Origin: Sphingorhabdus sp.
GTDB lineage: Bacteria; Pseudomonadota; Alphaproteobacteria; Sphingomonadales; Sphingomonadaceae
Direction of reading: 5' to 3'
DNA: 64,000 nt
Assembly: GCA_023262005.1 (NCBI GenBank)
Contig: JALREL010000174.1
Location: forward strand, 1-64,000
Positions 34,367-43,584 of this stretch are shown here, piece after piece. The translations under genes and the position numbers were made by a program. Numbering within the stretch: position 1 is the first letter of the stretch; every line of letters starts with the position of its first letter. Under the pieces are notes generated by a model, which did no database searches, was not told where the DNA came from, and worked only from the letters and a program-made list of their open reading frames with translations.

Positions 34367-35737
34367 ATGTGGGGCGGCCGGTTTGGCGCTGGCCCAGCAG
34401 ATGTCATGCGCGAGATAAACGCCTCCATCCCGGTCGACAAGCGGCTTTGGCGGCAGGATATCGCTGGCAGCAAGGCACATGCACAGATGCTGGGCGCACA
34501 GGGCATCCTTGATGCCACCGATGTCGAGGCCATCCTTGGCGGGTTGGAAGCCATCGAGCTCGAATATGAAGAGCAAGGCGTGCCCGAGCATATCGAGCTC
34601 GAAGATATCCATATGCAGGTCGAAAGCCGCCTTCGCGAACTGATCGGCGATGCGGCAGGGCGGCTGCACACCGCACGTTCACGCAATGACCAGGTGGCCA
34701 CCGATTTCCGTCTTTGGGTGCGCGGCGCCTGTGCCGAAGTCGATAAGGCGCTGGCAGGATTGCAAGCTGCTCTGGTGGAGCGTGCCGGCGAGCATGCGGA
34801 AAGCATCATGCCCGGCTTCACCCATTTGCAGGTCGCCCAGCCGGTAACGCTCGGACATCATCTGATGGCCTATTACGAAATGGCCAAGCGCGATCGCAGC
34901 CGTTTCGCCGATTGCGCGCGGCGGATGAACCAATCGCCTTTGGGTTCGGCTGCTCTGGCAGGAACATCCTTCCCCATTGACCGGCATGCGGCTGCACGCG
35001 CGCTCGATTTCGATGTGCCCACCGCCAACAGCATGGACGGGGTATCCGACCGCGACTTTGCGGTCGAATATCTCGCCTGCGCCGCGCAAACGGCAATCCA
35101 TCTTTCACGCCTTGCTGAAGAGATGATCCTTTGGGCCTCGCAGCCCTTTGGTTTCGTCAAACTTCCCGATGCCTGGTCGACCGGAAGTTCGATCATGCCG
35201 CAAAAGCGCAATCCCGATGCCGCCGAGTTGGTCCGCGGGCATGCGGGGCGCATCATCGGGGCATTCACCAGCCTGATGGTCACCATGAAGGGCTTGCCGC
35301 TTACTTATTCCAAGGACATGCAGGACGACAAAGCACCGTTGTTCGAGGCGCATGACCTGCTCGACCTGTGCCTTGCGGCGATGACCGGAATGGTAGGCAG
35401 CGTCACGTTCGATGCTGCGCGGATGCGCGCGGTTGCCGCCAGCGGCTTTTCGACTGCGACCGATCTCGCGGACTGGCTGGTGCGCGAGCATGGCATTCCC
35501 TTCCGCGAAGCACATCACATCACCGGCAGCGCGGTAAAGCTGTGCGAGGCACGCGGAGGCGAGTTGGAACTGCTGACGGCAGAGGATCTTGCGACCATAG
35601 ATTCACGGCTTGCGGGAACCAGCCTGCCCGATCTTTCGGTCGAGGGATCGGTGCGCAGCCGCACCAGCGCTGGCGGGACGTCCCCGGTTCGGGTAAAGGA
35701 AGCCGTAGAGGCGGCCCGAAAGGAACTCGGATCATGA
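34367..35737 (+). CDS. argH: Argininosuccinate lyase
   Basis: 456 residues from ATG 34367 ([14 protein letters not shown]), the usual N-terminus. It splits argininosuccinate into arginine and fumarate, the last step of arginine synthesis. [17 protein letters not shown] holds the catalytic His-containing region, [18 protein letters not shown] the second, and [19 protein letters not shown] the superfamily signature with the catalytic Ser loop. Its stop overlaps the lipoprotein start by ATGA. Confidence 0.95.
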   Translation: MWGGRFGAGPADVMREINASIPVDKRLWRQDIAGSKAHAQMLGAQGILDATDVEAILGGLEAIELEYEEQGVPEHIELEDIHMQVESRLRELIGDAAGRLHTARSRNDQVATDFRLWVRGACAEVDKALAGLQAALVERAGEHAESIMPGFTHLQVAQPVTLGHHLMAYYEMAKRDRSRFADCARRMNQSPLGSAALAGTSFPIDRHAAARALDFDVPTANSMDGVSDRDFAVEYLACAAQTAIHLSRLAEEMILWASQPFGFVKLPDAWSTGSSIMPQKRNPDAAELVRGHAGRIIGAFTSLMVTMKGLPLTYSKDMQDDKAPLFEAHDLLDLCLAAMTGMVGSVTFDAARMRAVAASGFSTATDLADWLVREHGIPFREAHHITGSAVKLCEARGGELELLTAEDLATIDSRLAGTSLPDLSVEGSVRSRTSAGGTSPVRVKEAVEAARKELGS

Positions 35738-36045
35738 TGCCGACGCGCAAATGGATAGCGGCAGCTGCATTTACAATCCTGCTCGCGGCATGCGGCAAGG
35801 TTGGCGATTTGCAACCGAAAGCGGGCCAGTCCATGCCCGCCAAGGCTTATGGCCAAGCGGAGGCACCCGGCTCGGAAGAGCTGATGACGCCCGATGTCCA
35901 GACCCGCCCCGGACGGAGCGATGAACTGATGCGTCGTTCAGAGCGACGCCGCGATGATCCTTTTGACCTTGCGCCCGGCGCAGAAGCGGATAATGGCGAC
36001 GCGCCCGCGGAATCAACCGCACAAGATCCGAAGAAGCCCGGCTGA
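35734..36045 (+). CDS. LptM-like small lipoprotein
   Basis: 103 residues. The lipobox TILLAACGK predicts a lipid-modified Cys near residue 20, and the following GKVGDLQPK matches the LptM/YifL group of small outer-membrane lipoproteins found before lysA. In E. coli LptM helps oxidative maturation of the LPS translocon protein LptD. The rest (about 40-103) is disordered, rich in Arg, Asp and Pro, and longer than the E. coli version. Coupled to argH and lysA. Confidence 0.8.
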   Translation: MMPTRKWIAAAAFTILLAACGKVGDLQPKAGQSMPAKAYGQAEAPGSEELMTPDVQTRPGRSDELMRRSERRRDDPFDLAPGAEADNGDAPAESTAQDPKKPG

Positions 36046-36055
36046 AATCCATCCC

Positions 36056-37324
36056 ATGGACCATTTCCAACTGATTGATGGCGTGATGCACGCCGAAAAC
36101 GTTCCACTGACGCGAATTGCCGATGAGGTCGGTTCGCCTGTCTATGTCTATTCGCAAGCAACGCTGGTGCGCCACGCGCAGGTGTTTCGCGAAGCGCTGA
36201 CCAAGGCTGGAATCGAAAACCCGCATATCGCCTTTGCGATCAAGGCGAATCCCAATCTGGCCGTGCTGAAGGTGCTGGCGGGTGAAGGCTATGGGGCCGA
36301 TGTCGTTTCGGCTGGCGAGATGAATCGCGCACTGGCCGCCGGCGTGCCTGCAAAGGACATTGTCTTTTCAGGCGTCGGCAAAAGCGCGGACGAGATGCTC
36401 GCCGCGTTGAAGGCGGGCATCGGCCAGTTCAATATCGAATCCGAAGAAGAAGGCCGCGAACTCGCCGCCATTGCAGAAACGCTAGGCTATCGCGCGGATG
36501 CGGTGCTGCGCATCAACCCCGATGTCGACGCGCAAACCAACGCTAAGATTTCGACCGGCAAGGCGGAAAACAAATTCGGCCTGGGCCTGCACCAGGCGCA
36601 AGGCATTTATGCGCGGCTTGCTGCTTTGCCCGGGCTCAACATGCGCGGAGTCGCACTGCACATCGGCAGCCAGCTGCTCAACCTTGAACCGCTCGAAACC
36701 GCTTTTGGAAAGATCGGCAAGCTTATCGCCGACCTGCGCAATTCAGGCCACAGCATAACCCATGTCGATCTGGGTGGCGGCCTTGGTGTGCGCTACAAGG
36801 AAGGTGACAATCCGCCGCATCCCGATGAATATGGCGAGATGGTTGCCCGCGCGACCAAAGGCTGGAATGTCCAGCTGATGTTCGAACCCGGCCGGGTCAT
36901 TTGCGGCAATGCCGGCGTGCTTGTTACCAAAGTAATTCGCGTGAAACCCGGATCGGGCAATGTTCCGTTCGTCATCGTCGATGCGGCAATGAACGATCTT
37001 GCCCGCCCTGCGCTCTACGATGCCTGGCATGATTTCGAAGCGGTCGAGCCCGATGGCAACCGCTTTACCGCGAACATCGTCGGCCCGGTTTGCGAAACCG
37101 GTGATACCTTTGCGATGGCGCGCGAAATCGATACTGTTCAGGCTGGCGATCTGGCGCTGTTCCGCACCTGCGGTGCCTATGGCGCAACCATGGCGAGCAC
37201 TTACAACAGCCGTGGGCTGGTGCCCGAAGTGTTGGTCAGCGGGGATCGCTATGCTGTCGTTGCCGAAAGGATCGTTCCGGCAACAATCCTCGACGCCGAA
37301 CATGTCCCCGATTGGTTGGCCTGA
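36056..37324 (+). CDS. lysA: Diaminopimelate decarboxylase
   Basis: 422 residues from ATG 36056. PLP-dependent fold III decarboxylase, the last step of lysine synthesis. Schiff-base Lys63 in AFAIKANPNLAVL; GVALHIGSQLLNLEP carries the conserved His/Ser; DLGGGLGVRY and EPGRVICGNAG bind the PLP phosphate; CETGDTFA supplies the substrate-contacting Cys. In alphaproteobacteria the gene is often just behind an LptM-like gene, as here. Confidence 0.95.
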   Translation: MDHFQLIDGVMHAENVPLTRIADEVGSPVYVYSQATLVRHAQVFREALTKAGIENPHIAFAIKANPNLAVLKVLAGEGYGADVVSAGEMNRALAAGVPAKDIVFSGVGKSADEMLAALKAGIGQFNIESEEEGRELAAIAETLGYRADAVLRINPDVDAQTNAKISTGKAENKFGLGLHQAQGIYARLAALPGLNMRGVALHIGSQLLNLEPLETAFGKIGKLIADLRNSGHSITHVDLGGGLGVRYKEGDNPPHPDEYGEMVARATKGWNVQLMFEPGRVICGNAGVLVTKVIRVKPGSGNVPFVIVDAAMNDLARPALYDAWHDFEAVEPDGNRFTANIVGPVCETGDTFAMAREIDTVQAGDLALFRTCGAYGATMASTYNSRGLVPEVLVSGDRYAVVAERIVPATILDAEHVPDWLA

Positions 37325-37330
37325 GCAACG

Positions 37331-38116
37331 ATGAACCAACTGCCGCTTTTCGTCACGATCCGCGGCAAGCCTGTCATCCTGCTTGGTGAAGGCGATGCAG
37401 CCGACGCCAAGAGACGCCTGATCGAACGGGCTGGCGGTGTTTGTGTTGATGAAAGCGATCCGGAAGCACGCTTGGCATTTGTCGCGATCGAAGACACCGA
37501 AGAAGCCGCTATTGTGGCGGCCCACCTGAAGAAACGCGGGCGACTGGTCAATGTCGTCGACCAGCCTGAACTGTGTGATTTCACCACCCCAGCTATAGTG
37601 GACCGCGATCCGTTGCTGATCGCGGTGGGGACGGGCGGCGCCTCGGCAGGACTCGCAAAAATGGTGCGGCAGGCGATTGAACGAATTCTACCGGCACGGC
37701 TCGGCGAGCTTGCCCTGAGGCTGCAATCAGCGCGCAACCAGATGCGCGCGCGATGGTCTGACGGGCCGACACGACGCCGCCAATTGGATACCGCGCTTGC
37801 GCCCGGTGGGTTGCTCGATCCACTCGATCCGGACAGCGCGGACCGGGTGAACGAATGGCTTGAAGCTGCAGAACAAACTCCAGCCTCCGGCGTCGTTCTC
37901 GTCGAACTTTCATCGCCCGATCCCGAAGAACTGACCCTGCGCACAGCCCGTTTGCTGGGTCAGGCAGACCATGTCTATGTCGATGGTCCGATTAGTGACG
38001 ATCTGGTCAACCGCGCGCGTGCCGATGCCGTTCGGCATTCGGGCGCCCCCGAAACGGAAATTCCATCCGGGCTTGTCATCCATTTGCGACTGCGTCACGG
38101 ATCGGTGCATGACTGA
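37331..38116 (+). CDS. Siroheme-synthase-like protein (precorrin-2 dehydrogenase part plus methyltransferase fragment)
   Basis: 261 residues. Residues ~1-115 match the precorrin-2 dehydrogenase/ferrochelatase domain of CysG: LPLFVTIRGKPVILLGEGDAADAKRRLIERAG, NVVDQPELCDFTTPAIVDRDPLLIAVGTGGASAGLAK. A middle helical part (~115-190) follows. The end, ELSSPDPEELTLRTARLLGQADHVYVDGPIS, looks like the first ~50 residues of the SUMT uroporphyrinogen methyltransferase (GPGDPELLTL type) and then stops. It should make siroheme from precorrin-2 for sulfite or nitrite reductase, without the methylation step. The fragment may be a family feature of sphingomonads. Confidence 0.75.
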   Translation: MNQLPLFVTIRGKPVILLGEGDAADAKRRLIERAGGVCVDESDPEARLAFVAIEDTEEAAIVAAHLKKRGRLVNVVDQPELCDFTTPAIVDRDPLLIAVGTGGASAGLAKMVRQAIERILPARLGELALRLQSARNQMRARWSDGPTRRRQLDTALAPGGLLDPLDPDSADRVNEWLEAAEQTPASGVVLVELSSPDPEELTLRTARLLGQADHVYVDGPISDDLVNRARADAVRHSGAPETEIPSGLVIHLRLRHGSVHD

Positions 38117-38912
38117 AATCTCGCGCGACAATCCCCTGCTTTTCTTCGGCTGCGGCAATATGGGCCGAGCGATGCTCGACGGCTGGATTGCGGCTGGAAT
38201 TGATCCCGGAGCATTTATAGTGGTCGACCCGATGGCGCAGGCGCTGCCAGAGGGCGTCGGACACTTTGCCGACGCGTCGATGGCAGGGTCCAAAGCCAAA
38301 ATCGCGCTTGTCGCGGTGAAACCGCAAGTCTTCCCACAGATATCGAATGAACTTGCTGACGTACTTGCGGGCGACGCCATTGTCATTTCGGTCATGGCCG
38401 GGGTGCGGGTGGAAACATTGCGGTCCGCGCTTCCAGGGCGGAAGATACTGCGGCTGATGCCCAACCTTGCGGCCAGCCTCGGCAAGTCACCGCTTGGCCT
38501 GTTCGAACCCGGTGGCGATGCGCAACTGCGCGCTGGAATCGAAAACTGTCTAGCGCCACTGGGCACACCGGTGTGGATTAACGAAGAAGCTTTGATGGAT
38601 GCCGTTACCGCACTTGCCGGATCGGGCCCTGCATTCGTCTATCGGTTTATCGATGCGCTGGCCAAAGCAGGCGAGTCATTAGGCCTCAACCCTGCAGTTT
38701 CCGCGACACTTGCCAAAGCCACGGTCGACGGTGCCGTTGATCTTGCCATCGCGTCCGACGCTAGCCCCGAAGAATTGGCGCGCCGCGTTACCAGCCCTGG
38801 TGGGACAACCGCGGCAGGGCTGGAGGTACTCGATGGCGGATTGCAGCAACTGATCGATGCAACGCTGAAAGCCGCCCGCGATCGCGGCGTCGAATTGTCC
38901 AAATCCGATTGA
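38109..38912 (+). CDS. proC: Pyrroline-5-carboxylate reductase
   Basis: 267 residues; the ATG lies 8 bases inside the preceding gene's 3' end, a coupled arrangement. NADPH-dependent last step of proline synthesis. N-terminal FFGCGNMGRAMLDGWIAAG is the dinucleotide fold; IVISVMAGV and ILRLMPNLAA follow; the C-terminal signature is VTSPGGTTAAGLEVLDGGLQ. The length is usual. Confidence 0.93.
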   Translation: MTEISRDNPLLFFGCGNMGRAMLDGWIAAGIDPGAFIVVDPMAQALPEGVGHFADASMAGSKAKIALVAVKPQVFPQISNELADVLAGDAIVISVMAGVRVETLRSALPGRKILRLMPNLAASLGKSPLGLFEPGGDAQLRAGIENCLAPLGTPVWINEEALMDAVTALAGSGPAFVYRFIDALAKAGESLGLNPAVSATLAKATVDGAVDLAIASDASPEELARRVTSPGGTTAAGLEVLDGGLQQLIDATLKAARDRGVELSKSD

Positions 38913-38920
38913 ACAATAAA

Positions 38921-38949
38921 AAAGCCGCCCCGAAAACCGGGACGGCTTT
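38921..38949 (+). terminator. Bidirectional terminator between proC and the cell-wall hydrolase
   Basis: AAAGCCG-CCC pairs with GGG-A-CGGCTTT (one bulged A), with an A-run before and T's after. It sits between two converging genes, so it can end both. Confidence 0.75.
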
Positions 38950-38971
38950 GCGTATCCGTTGGGTAATCGGA

Positions 38972-39679
38972 TCAGCGATAGAAGATATGGTTGTCGATCG
39001 AACCGAGGCGCTTCAGGCGCCAGCCGGGCGATACATGGCGCGCATGAAAGAACAGCGCGCCTTCAACGGGGCTTTTCCAGCTATCGTTAAGCGCGATCTG
39101 GGTGATCGCAACAGCGTTGCGCCAGTGCAGGCTGCTCGTGTTTATCGAGGGCATCTTGCCACCGCGAATGAAGGAAAACTGGCTTTTCTGATGAACAACA
39201 CCGCAAAGCGAGGTGGGAAAGCGGCCGGATTTGGCGCGCGCCATAACGACGCGAGCAACGGCCAACTGGCCTTCGAGCGATTCACCCTTGGCCTCAAAAT
39301 AGACGGCGCCGGCAAGGCAGCGCGCCTCGGCATCGAGATCTTCGGCTTCACCTTGTGCACGAACCAAGTCGGCAAGACTTTCGGCCTTGCCCACATCGTC
39401 CGTTGAACTGATTTCTGCGGCAGCCGCGGACGTACCCGTGCCAGGAGTGAAAACGATATCGCCATTTTCGAGGGTGGTTACCGAAACTGTGTCGGTGGAT
39501 GCCGAATTGAGTTCAGCTTGGTCGGCGGCAAGTATGACAGGATCAACACTGATCGTCTGGGCCGACAATTTTTCGCCATTGGATGCGCCGAATGCAAAGC
39601 CAGCGTCCGAATAAGCAGCTCCGCCAAGTAGCGTGAGCGAAACAACCGCAGCAGGTGCGGTCTTGAGGAGGAATTTCAT
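38972..39679 (-). CDS. Cell wall hydrolase, SleB family
   Basis: 235 residues. The N-terminal signal (FLLKTAPAAVVSLTLLGGAAYSDA) is followed by a low-complexity spacer to ~115. The SleB/Hydrolase_2 lytic domain begins near CLAGAVYFEAKGESLEGQLAVARVVMAR, with the catalytic Glu in YFEAKGE, then CGVVHQKSQFSFI and ALFFHARHVSPGW. It acts on peptidoglycan in the periplasm, probably in wall turnover. It converges with proC over a shared terminator. No regulatory site is evident in the 168 bases upstream. Confidence 0.9.
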   Translation of the reverse strand: MKFLLKTAPAAVVSLTLLGGAAYSDAGFAFGASNGEKLSAQTISVDPVILAADQAELNSASTDTVSVTTLENGDIVFTPGTGTSAAAAEISSTDDVGKAESLADLVRAQGEAEDLDAEARCLAGAVYFEAKGESLEGQLAVARVVMARAKSGRFPTSLCGVVHQKSQFSFIRGGKMPSINTSSLHWRNAVAITQIALNDSWKSPVEGALFFHARHVSPGWRLKRLGSIDNHIFYR

Positions 39680-39847
39680 TATAACTGTTCATTGTGCGGC
39701 CGTGTCGCCAATGACGCCAGGTTGGTACTTTGCTTATTGCGGCGTCAAATCTTCCACTTCCGACTCGCGTGTTTGCCCTGTCCTACCCCAGAACGTCTGG
39801 GCAACCTTCGCTGTCTGGCCGCGCATCTATTGTGCGGCGCAACAATG

Positions 39848-40192
39848 TCAATTCAACGCGGTAACAATGTCGGTGAACCGTTGCTCAAACGGGACGTCCA
39901 GTTCCAAAATCCAGATATCGGGGTCGCGAACCACTCTTCGTTCCAAATATTCGGAAATTTTTTGTTCTTTTTCAGCATCTTCTATGGTTACTTCGGACCA
40001 GACAGGCGAACCGTCGATGCTGGGAAAACGCTCAAAAAGGGTGGGATTCTGCCCTTTTTCACGCCTCAACAGCAATATCGAACCTGCAGTCCGGTCGCCC
40101 TTGCGAAGCACGACCGCAAAAGCATTCTGCGCCTCCGCCGTGCGGATCAGCGCCGAAACAATGATATGTGAGGCGAGCCGCGGCTCGATCAT
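39848..40192 (-). CDS. DUF1491-family protein
   Basis: 114 residues. PRLASHIIVSALIRTAEAQNAFAVVLRKGDRTAGSILLLRR with RVVRDPDIWILELD is the pattern of DUF1491, small proteins restricted to alphaproteobacteria, of unknown role. Probably cytoplasmic: no signal or membrane segment. It lies in the leftward gene series beside ptsN. Confidence 0.85.
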   Translation of the reverse strand: MIEPRLASHIIVSALIRTAEAQNAFAVVLRKGDRTAGSILLLRREKGQNPTLFERFPSIDGSPVWSEVTIEDAEKEQKISEYLERRVVRDPDIWILELDVPFEQRFTDIVTALN

Positions 40193-40213
40193 CGAATGCT
40201 GCGACCGCTGCGG

Positions 40214-40681
40214 TCAGGCAGCATCGCGCTCCTCGATCGGGCTCAACAGGGCAAACAAAGCCCCGGCATCCTTGGCGCCGCGCAATTGCGCGCAACTCGC
40301 TTCGTCCCGAAACATCCGCGACACCTCTGCCAAGGCCTTGAGATGCGATGCCCCGTCATGGACAGGTGAGAAAAGCGCAAATGCGAGATCAACCGGCTCG
40401 TCATCGACCGCACCATAATCCACGGGCTTGGCGAGGCGGACAAAAACGCCTGCCGGTGCATCAAGACCATCGACCTTGCAGTGGGGAATCGCGGTGCCGC
40501 CACCAAATCCTGTGGGCCCAAGACGTTCACGTTCCATCAGCCCTTCGTGGACCGCAGACGCATCAACACCATAATTTTGGGCCGCCAGTTTTGAAACGGT
40601 ATCCAGCAGGCAATTTTTATCGGCGCATTCGATGTCAGCGATTATCGCGCCATCGACCAACCGAGTTGTTATACGAATCAT
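40214..40681 (-). CDS. ptsN: PTS IIA-like nitrogen regulatory protein PtsN
   Basis: 155 residues. A EIIA-fold phosphocarrier with phospho-acceptor His67 in GTAIPHCKV. Other family parts are EGLMERERLGPTGFGGG and VDLAFALFSP. In proteobacteria it takes phosphate from NPr and regulates nitrogen and potassium functions. ATG 40681 is the likely start; the in-frame upstream part is not protein-like. It follows the hpf gene, as in many proteobacteria. Confidence 0.92.
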   Translation of the reverse strand: MIRITTRLVDGAIIADIECADKNCLLDTVSKLAAQNYGVDASAVHEGLMERERLGPTGFGGGTAIPHCKVDGLDAPAGVFVRLAKPVDYGAVDDEPVDLAFALFSPVHDGASHLKALAEVSRMFRDEASCAQLRGAKDAGALFALLSPIEERDAA

Positions 40682-40771
40682 CACACTACCCCATTGCCCC
40701 GGTGAAATGCACCGAAGCAATACTCAAATTATTGATCCCTAAAGTGAATATGCTCTGACTGTGGTCGCTTT

Positions 40772-41347
40772 TCAGGTTGCGGATCTAGGTTCAACCCACC
40801 CGATCGTGCCATCTTCGCGGCGGTAAACCATATTATGGCGTCCAGTTCCAGCATTTTTGAAGAGCAGTGCCGGTGTGTTACGTAAATCCATCAACATGAC
40901 CGCATCGGAAACGCTTGATTCCGGGATGTCGACGCTCATTTCCGCGACGATGACCGGGGCTTCGGGCGGAGGCGATTCCGTTTCGACGTCGCCCGCATCG
41001 AATACGGTATAGGCCGCCTCTTCCTGGCGCAGGGCATGGGCGGTTTGCGAATGCCTGTCCTGCAGCCTGCGCATGTAACGGCGCAATTGCTTTTCGATTT
41101 TTTCGGATGCGCCATCAAAGGCGGTTCGGGCGTCGGATGCTTCGCCGCGGCCTTTCAGGATCAGGCCTTGCATCACATGGACAATGATATCGCAGGAGAA
41201 TTTGTCGTGCGGCGCACGTCCGAAAGTCGCCTGCGCAGAGAGTGCCTTGGAAAAATATTTGTCGGCGATCGCCCCAAGGCGGGTTTCGACATGGGTTCGC
41301 AGCGCTTCGCCGGTTTCCAACTGATGCCCCGAGACCCTTACATCCAT
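40772..41347 (-). CDS. hpf: Ribosome hibernation-promoting factor, long form
   Basis: 191 residues, the long type with an N-terminal ribosome-binding domain (MDVRVSGHQLETGEALRTHVETRLG) and a C-terminal dimerisation domain (LMDLRNTPALLFKNAGTGRHNMVYRREDGTIGWVEP). It joins two 70S ribosomes into inactive 100S particles in stationary phase. AAGGAGAAGAACC precedes the ATG. A variable charged linker lies between the domains. Confidence 0.94.
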   Translation of the reverse strand: MDVRVSGHQLETGEALRTHVETRLGAIADKYFSKALSAQATFGRAPHDKFSCDIIVHVMQGLILKGRGEASDARTAFDGASEKIEKQLRRYMRRLQDRHSQTAHALRQEEAAYTVFDAGDVETESPPPEAPVIVAEMSVDIPESSVSDAVMLMDLRNTPALLFKNAGTGRHNMVYRREDGTIGWVEPRSAT

Positions 41348-41388
41348 GGTTCTTCTCCTTGTTTATGCCCTCGGTTTATCGAAGGCGG

Positions 41389-42111
41389 TCAATCACTCGG
41401 CGCCAGTGCGCGCCGCTCCTCTTCGGTCCACAGCGCATCCTTGATCGTACCAACAAATGCGCGGTGGCGTTCGAGTTCTTCAGGCAAAGGTTGGTGCGGA
41501 CGCGGCGTGCGGAATGGACGATCGGTACGGACCAGCGAAATGCGGGTCGTTTCGATCTCTACACTGACGGCCAGCGAATCCCCAAAGCCAAGTCCGATCT
41601 GCCGCCCACCGGTCAGTTCAATGTAAAGCTGTGCGAGTAATTCGGCATCGAGCAGCGCGCCATGCTTGGTGCGGTGGCTGCGATCAATTCCATAGCGGGT
41701 GCACAGCGCGTCGAGCGAGAGTTTCGCGCCCGGGTGCCGGGTGCGCGCGATCGCAATGGTATCAACCATCCGGCCCATATCGATGGCTGGGCGGCCGCAC
41801 CGTTCGAGTTCCATATTGAGGAAGCCGAAATCGAAACTGGCATTATGTGCAACAAGCGGGCTGTCGCCCAAAAATTCGAGCAGCGCGTCAGCCTGGCTTG
41901 CAAAGAGCGGTTTGTCGGAGAGGAATTTGTCCGAAAGTCCGTGCACAGCTTCAGCAGCTGGGGGCATCGCACGTTCAGGATTGAAATAACAGTGGAAGGT
42001 GGCGCCAGTCATCACCCTTCCGACCATTTCGATGCACCCGATCTCGACCATCCTGTCTCCGGTGAGCGGGTCGAAACCTGTGGTTTCGGTGTCGAAAATA
42101 ATCTCGCGCAT
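41389..42111 (-). CDS. dnaQ: DNA polymerase III epsilon subunit (proofreading exonuclease)
   Basis: 240 residues of a DEDDh 3'-5' exonuclease. ExoI motif FDTETTGFDPLTGDR (Asp7, Glu9), ExoII LVAHNASFDFGFLN and ExoIII HGALLDAELLAQLYIEL are present. The C-terminal tail (from ~180) binds the polymerase alpha subunit. Its position in the leftward arm near the origin with coaE, aroE and maf is conserved. Confidence 0.95.
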   Translation of the reverse strand: MREIIFDTETTGFDPLTGDRMVEIGCIEMVGRVMTGATFHCYFNPERAMPPAAEAVHGLSDKFLSDKPLFASQADALLEFLGDSPLVAHNASFDFGFLNMELERCGRPAIDMGRMVDTIAIARTRHPGAKLSLDALCTRYGIDRSHRTKHGALLDAELLAQLYIELTGGRQIGLGFGDSLAVSVEIETTRISLVRTDRPFRTPRPHQPLPEELERHRAFVGTIKDALWTEEERRALAPSD

Positions 42112-42130
42112 TCTATCGATTCATATCGGC

Positions 42131-42754
42131 CTATTTCGCTGAGTCTGCAAGGCTCGCGCGCAAATTTTTAATGAGTGCGCGCACTTGCTCTCGCGTGTCG
42201 GCGATGCTGGTGCCGGTATCGATGACGAAATCGGCGCGTTTGCGTTTTTCCGCATCGGGCATTTGCAACGACAGGATGTGCTCGAACTTCTCGATCGTCA
42301 TTCCCTCACGCGCCAATGCCCGGCGGCGTTGCTGTTCGGCGGGCGCAGACACCACCAATATCTTGTCGACTCCCTGATGGCCGCCTTTTTCAAATAGTAG
42401 CGGTATATCGAACAAGACCATTGGCGCATCCCGATGCGCCTCGAGAAATTCGGCGCGCAGCTTGCCCACCGCTGGATGGATGATTCCCTCCAGCTGCGCC
42501 AATTTCTCCTTGTCACTCAAAACAATCGGCCCAAGCTTCAATCGGTCGACGCCGTGTGGACCAGTTGTTCCGGGAAAAGCCGCCTCGATTTCCGCTACCA
42601 GCGCGCCACCAGGACCTTGCAGTTTATGTACAGCGGCATCGGCATCGAAATGGGGGATGTCCTCATCGACAAACATCTGTGAGACGGTCGATTTTCCCAT
42701 CGCGATCGATCCGGTGAGGCCGATGATGAGCGGGCGTTTTTGTGTGTCGGTCAT
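42131..42754 (-). CDS. coaE: Dephospho-CoA kinase
   Basis: 207 residues. The last step of coenzyme A synthesis. P-loop GSIAMGKS (residues 15-22), FDADAAVHKL for substrate and DIPLLFEKGG are the family signatures; the LID part has QRRRALAREGMTIEKFEHILSLQMP. It overlaps aroE by 4 bases (ATGA). Confidence 0.95.
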   Translation of the reverse strand: MTDTQKRPLIIGLTGSIAMGKSTVSQMFVDEDIPHFDADAAVHKLQGPGGALVAEIEAAFPGTTGPHGVDRLKLGPIVLSDKEKLAQLEGIIHPAVGKLRAEFLEAHRDAPMVLFDIPLLFEKGGHQGVDKILVVSAPAEQQRRRALAREGMTIEKFEHILSLQMPDAEKRKRADFVIDTGTSIADTREQVRALIKNLRASLADSAK

Positions 42755-43584
42755 TTGAGCAGCAGCGCCCGCAACTCGTCTTCACAGTCAGCAGGTGGTG
42801 CCTGTCCAAAGAAGAGTTCAAATGCAAAAGCCGCCTGGCCTATCAGCATATCGAGGCCGTCAACGGTATCAAGTCCAAGATTTCGGGCTTGCGCCAAAAG
42901 CTGCGTTTCAAGCGGGCTGTAGACAATATCATAGACGACCGCATTTTCTGGGAGCGGCGACAGATCTATCTCCAGCAGTGGTTGGCCAGTCATCCCCAGC
43001 GGACTCGAATTCACCAGCAGCTCGGCTGGCGGTAATGGCGCATCCATCTTGAGCACCTGCCCTTTCAAGCCAAAATGGCTTAACAAGGCGGCGGCCTTGA
43101 GCGGGCTGCGCGCCAATATCGTCACCGATCCGATATCGGCCTGTGCCAGGGCAAAGAGAATCGCCCGCGCCGCTCCGCCGGCACCGATGACAATGGCATC
43201 GCGGTGTGCCCATTCATCTTCGGATATCGGTGCGAAGAATCCGGCAGCATCGGTGTTGGTGCCAACCAGCGCTCCCTTTTCGTCGCGGAACACGGTGTTG
43301 ATTGCCCCTATGGAGGAACGGATGCCTCCCGGATCGGTAACATGGTCGAGCGCCGCAATTTTGTGCGGAATCGTGATGTTGCATCCGCGCCAGTTCGGAT
43401 CGTTCCGCCGGGTTTCAAAATAGTCGGCCAAACCTTCGGCAAGGACGTGCTGCGTGCGATAATCACCCAGAATTCCCAGTTTCTTGAGCCAAAACCCGTG
43501 GATAAGCGGTGATTTGCTGTGCTTTATCGGATCACCAATGACCTCGGCATAAGCCTGTCCCATGCCTGGCTGGAAAGACGTCAT
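42751..43584 (-). CDS. aroE: Shikimate dehydrogenase
   Basis: 277 residues. NADPH-dependent reduction of 3-dehydroshikimate. The shikimate-binding SKSPLIHGFWL, NITIPHKIAALDHV with the catalytic Lys, GTNTDAAGFFAPI and the NADPH motif IGAGGAARAILFAL are all intact. Overlap with coaE and maf shows an operon. Confidence 0.95.
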   Translation of the reverse strand: MTSFQPGMGQAYAEVIGDPIKHSKSPLIHGFWLKKLGILGDYRTQHVLAEGLADYFETRRNDPNWRGCNITIPHKIAALDHVTDPGGIRSSIGAINTVFRDEKGALVGTNTDAAGFFAPISEDEWAHRDAIVIGAGGAARAILFALAQADIGSVTILARSPLKAAALLSHFGLKGQVLKMDAPLPPAELLVNSSPLGMTGQPLLEIDLSPLPENAVVYDIVYSPLETQLLAQARNLGLDTVDGLDMLIGQAAFAFELFFGQAPPADCEDELRALLLK

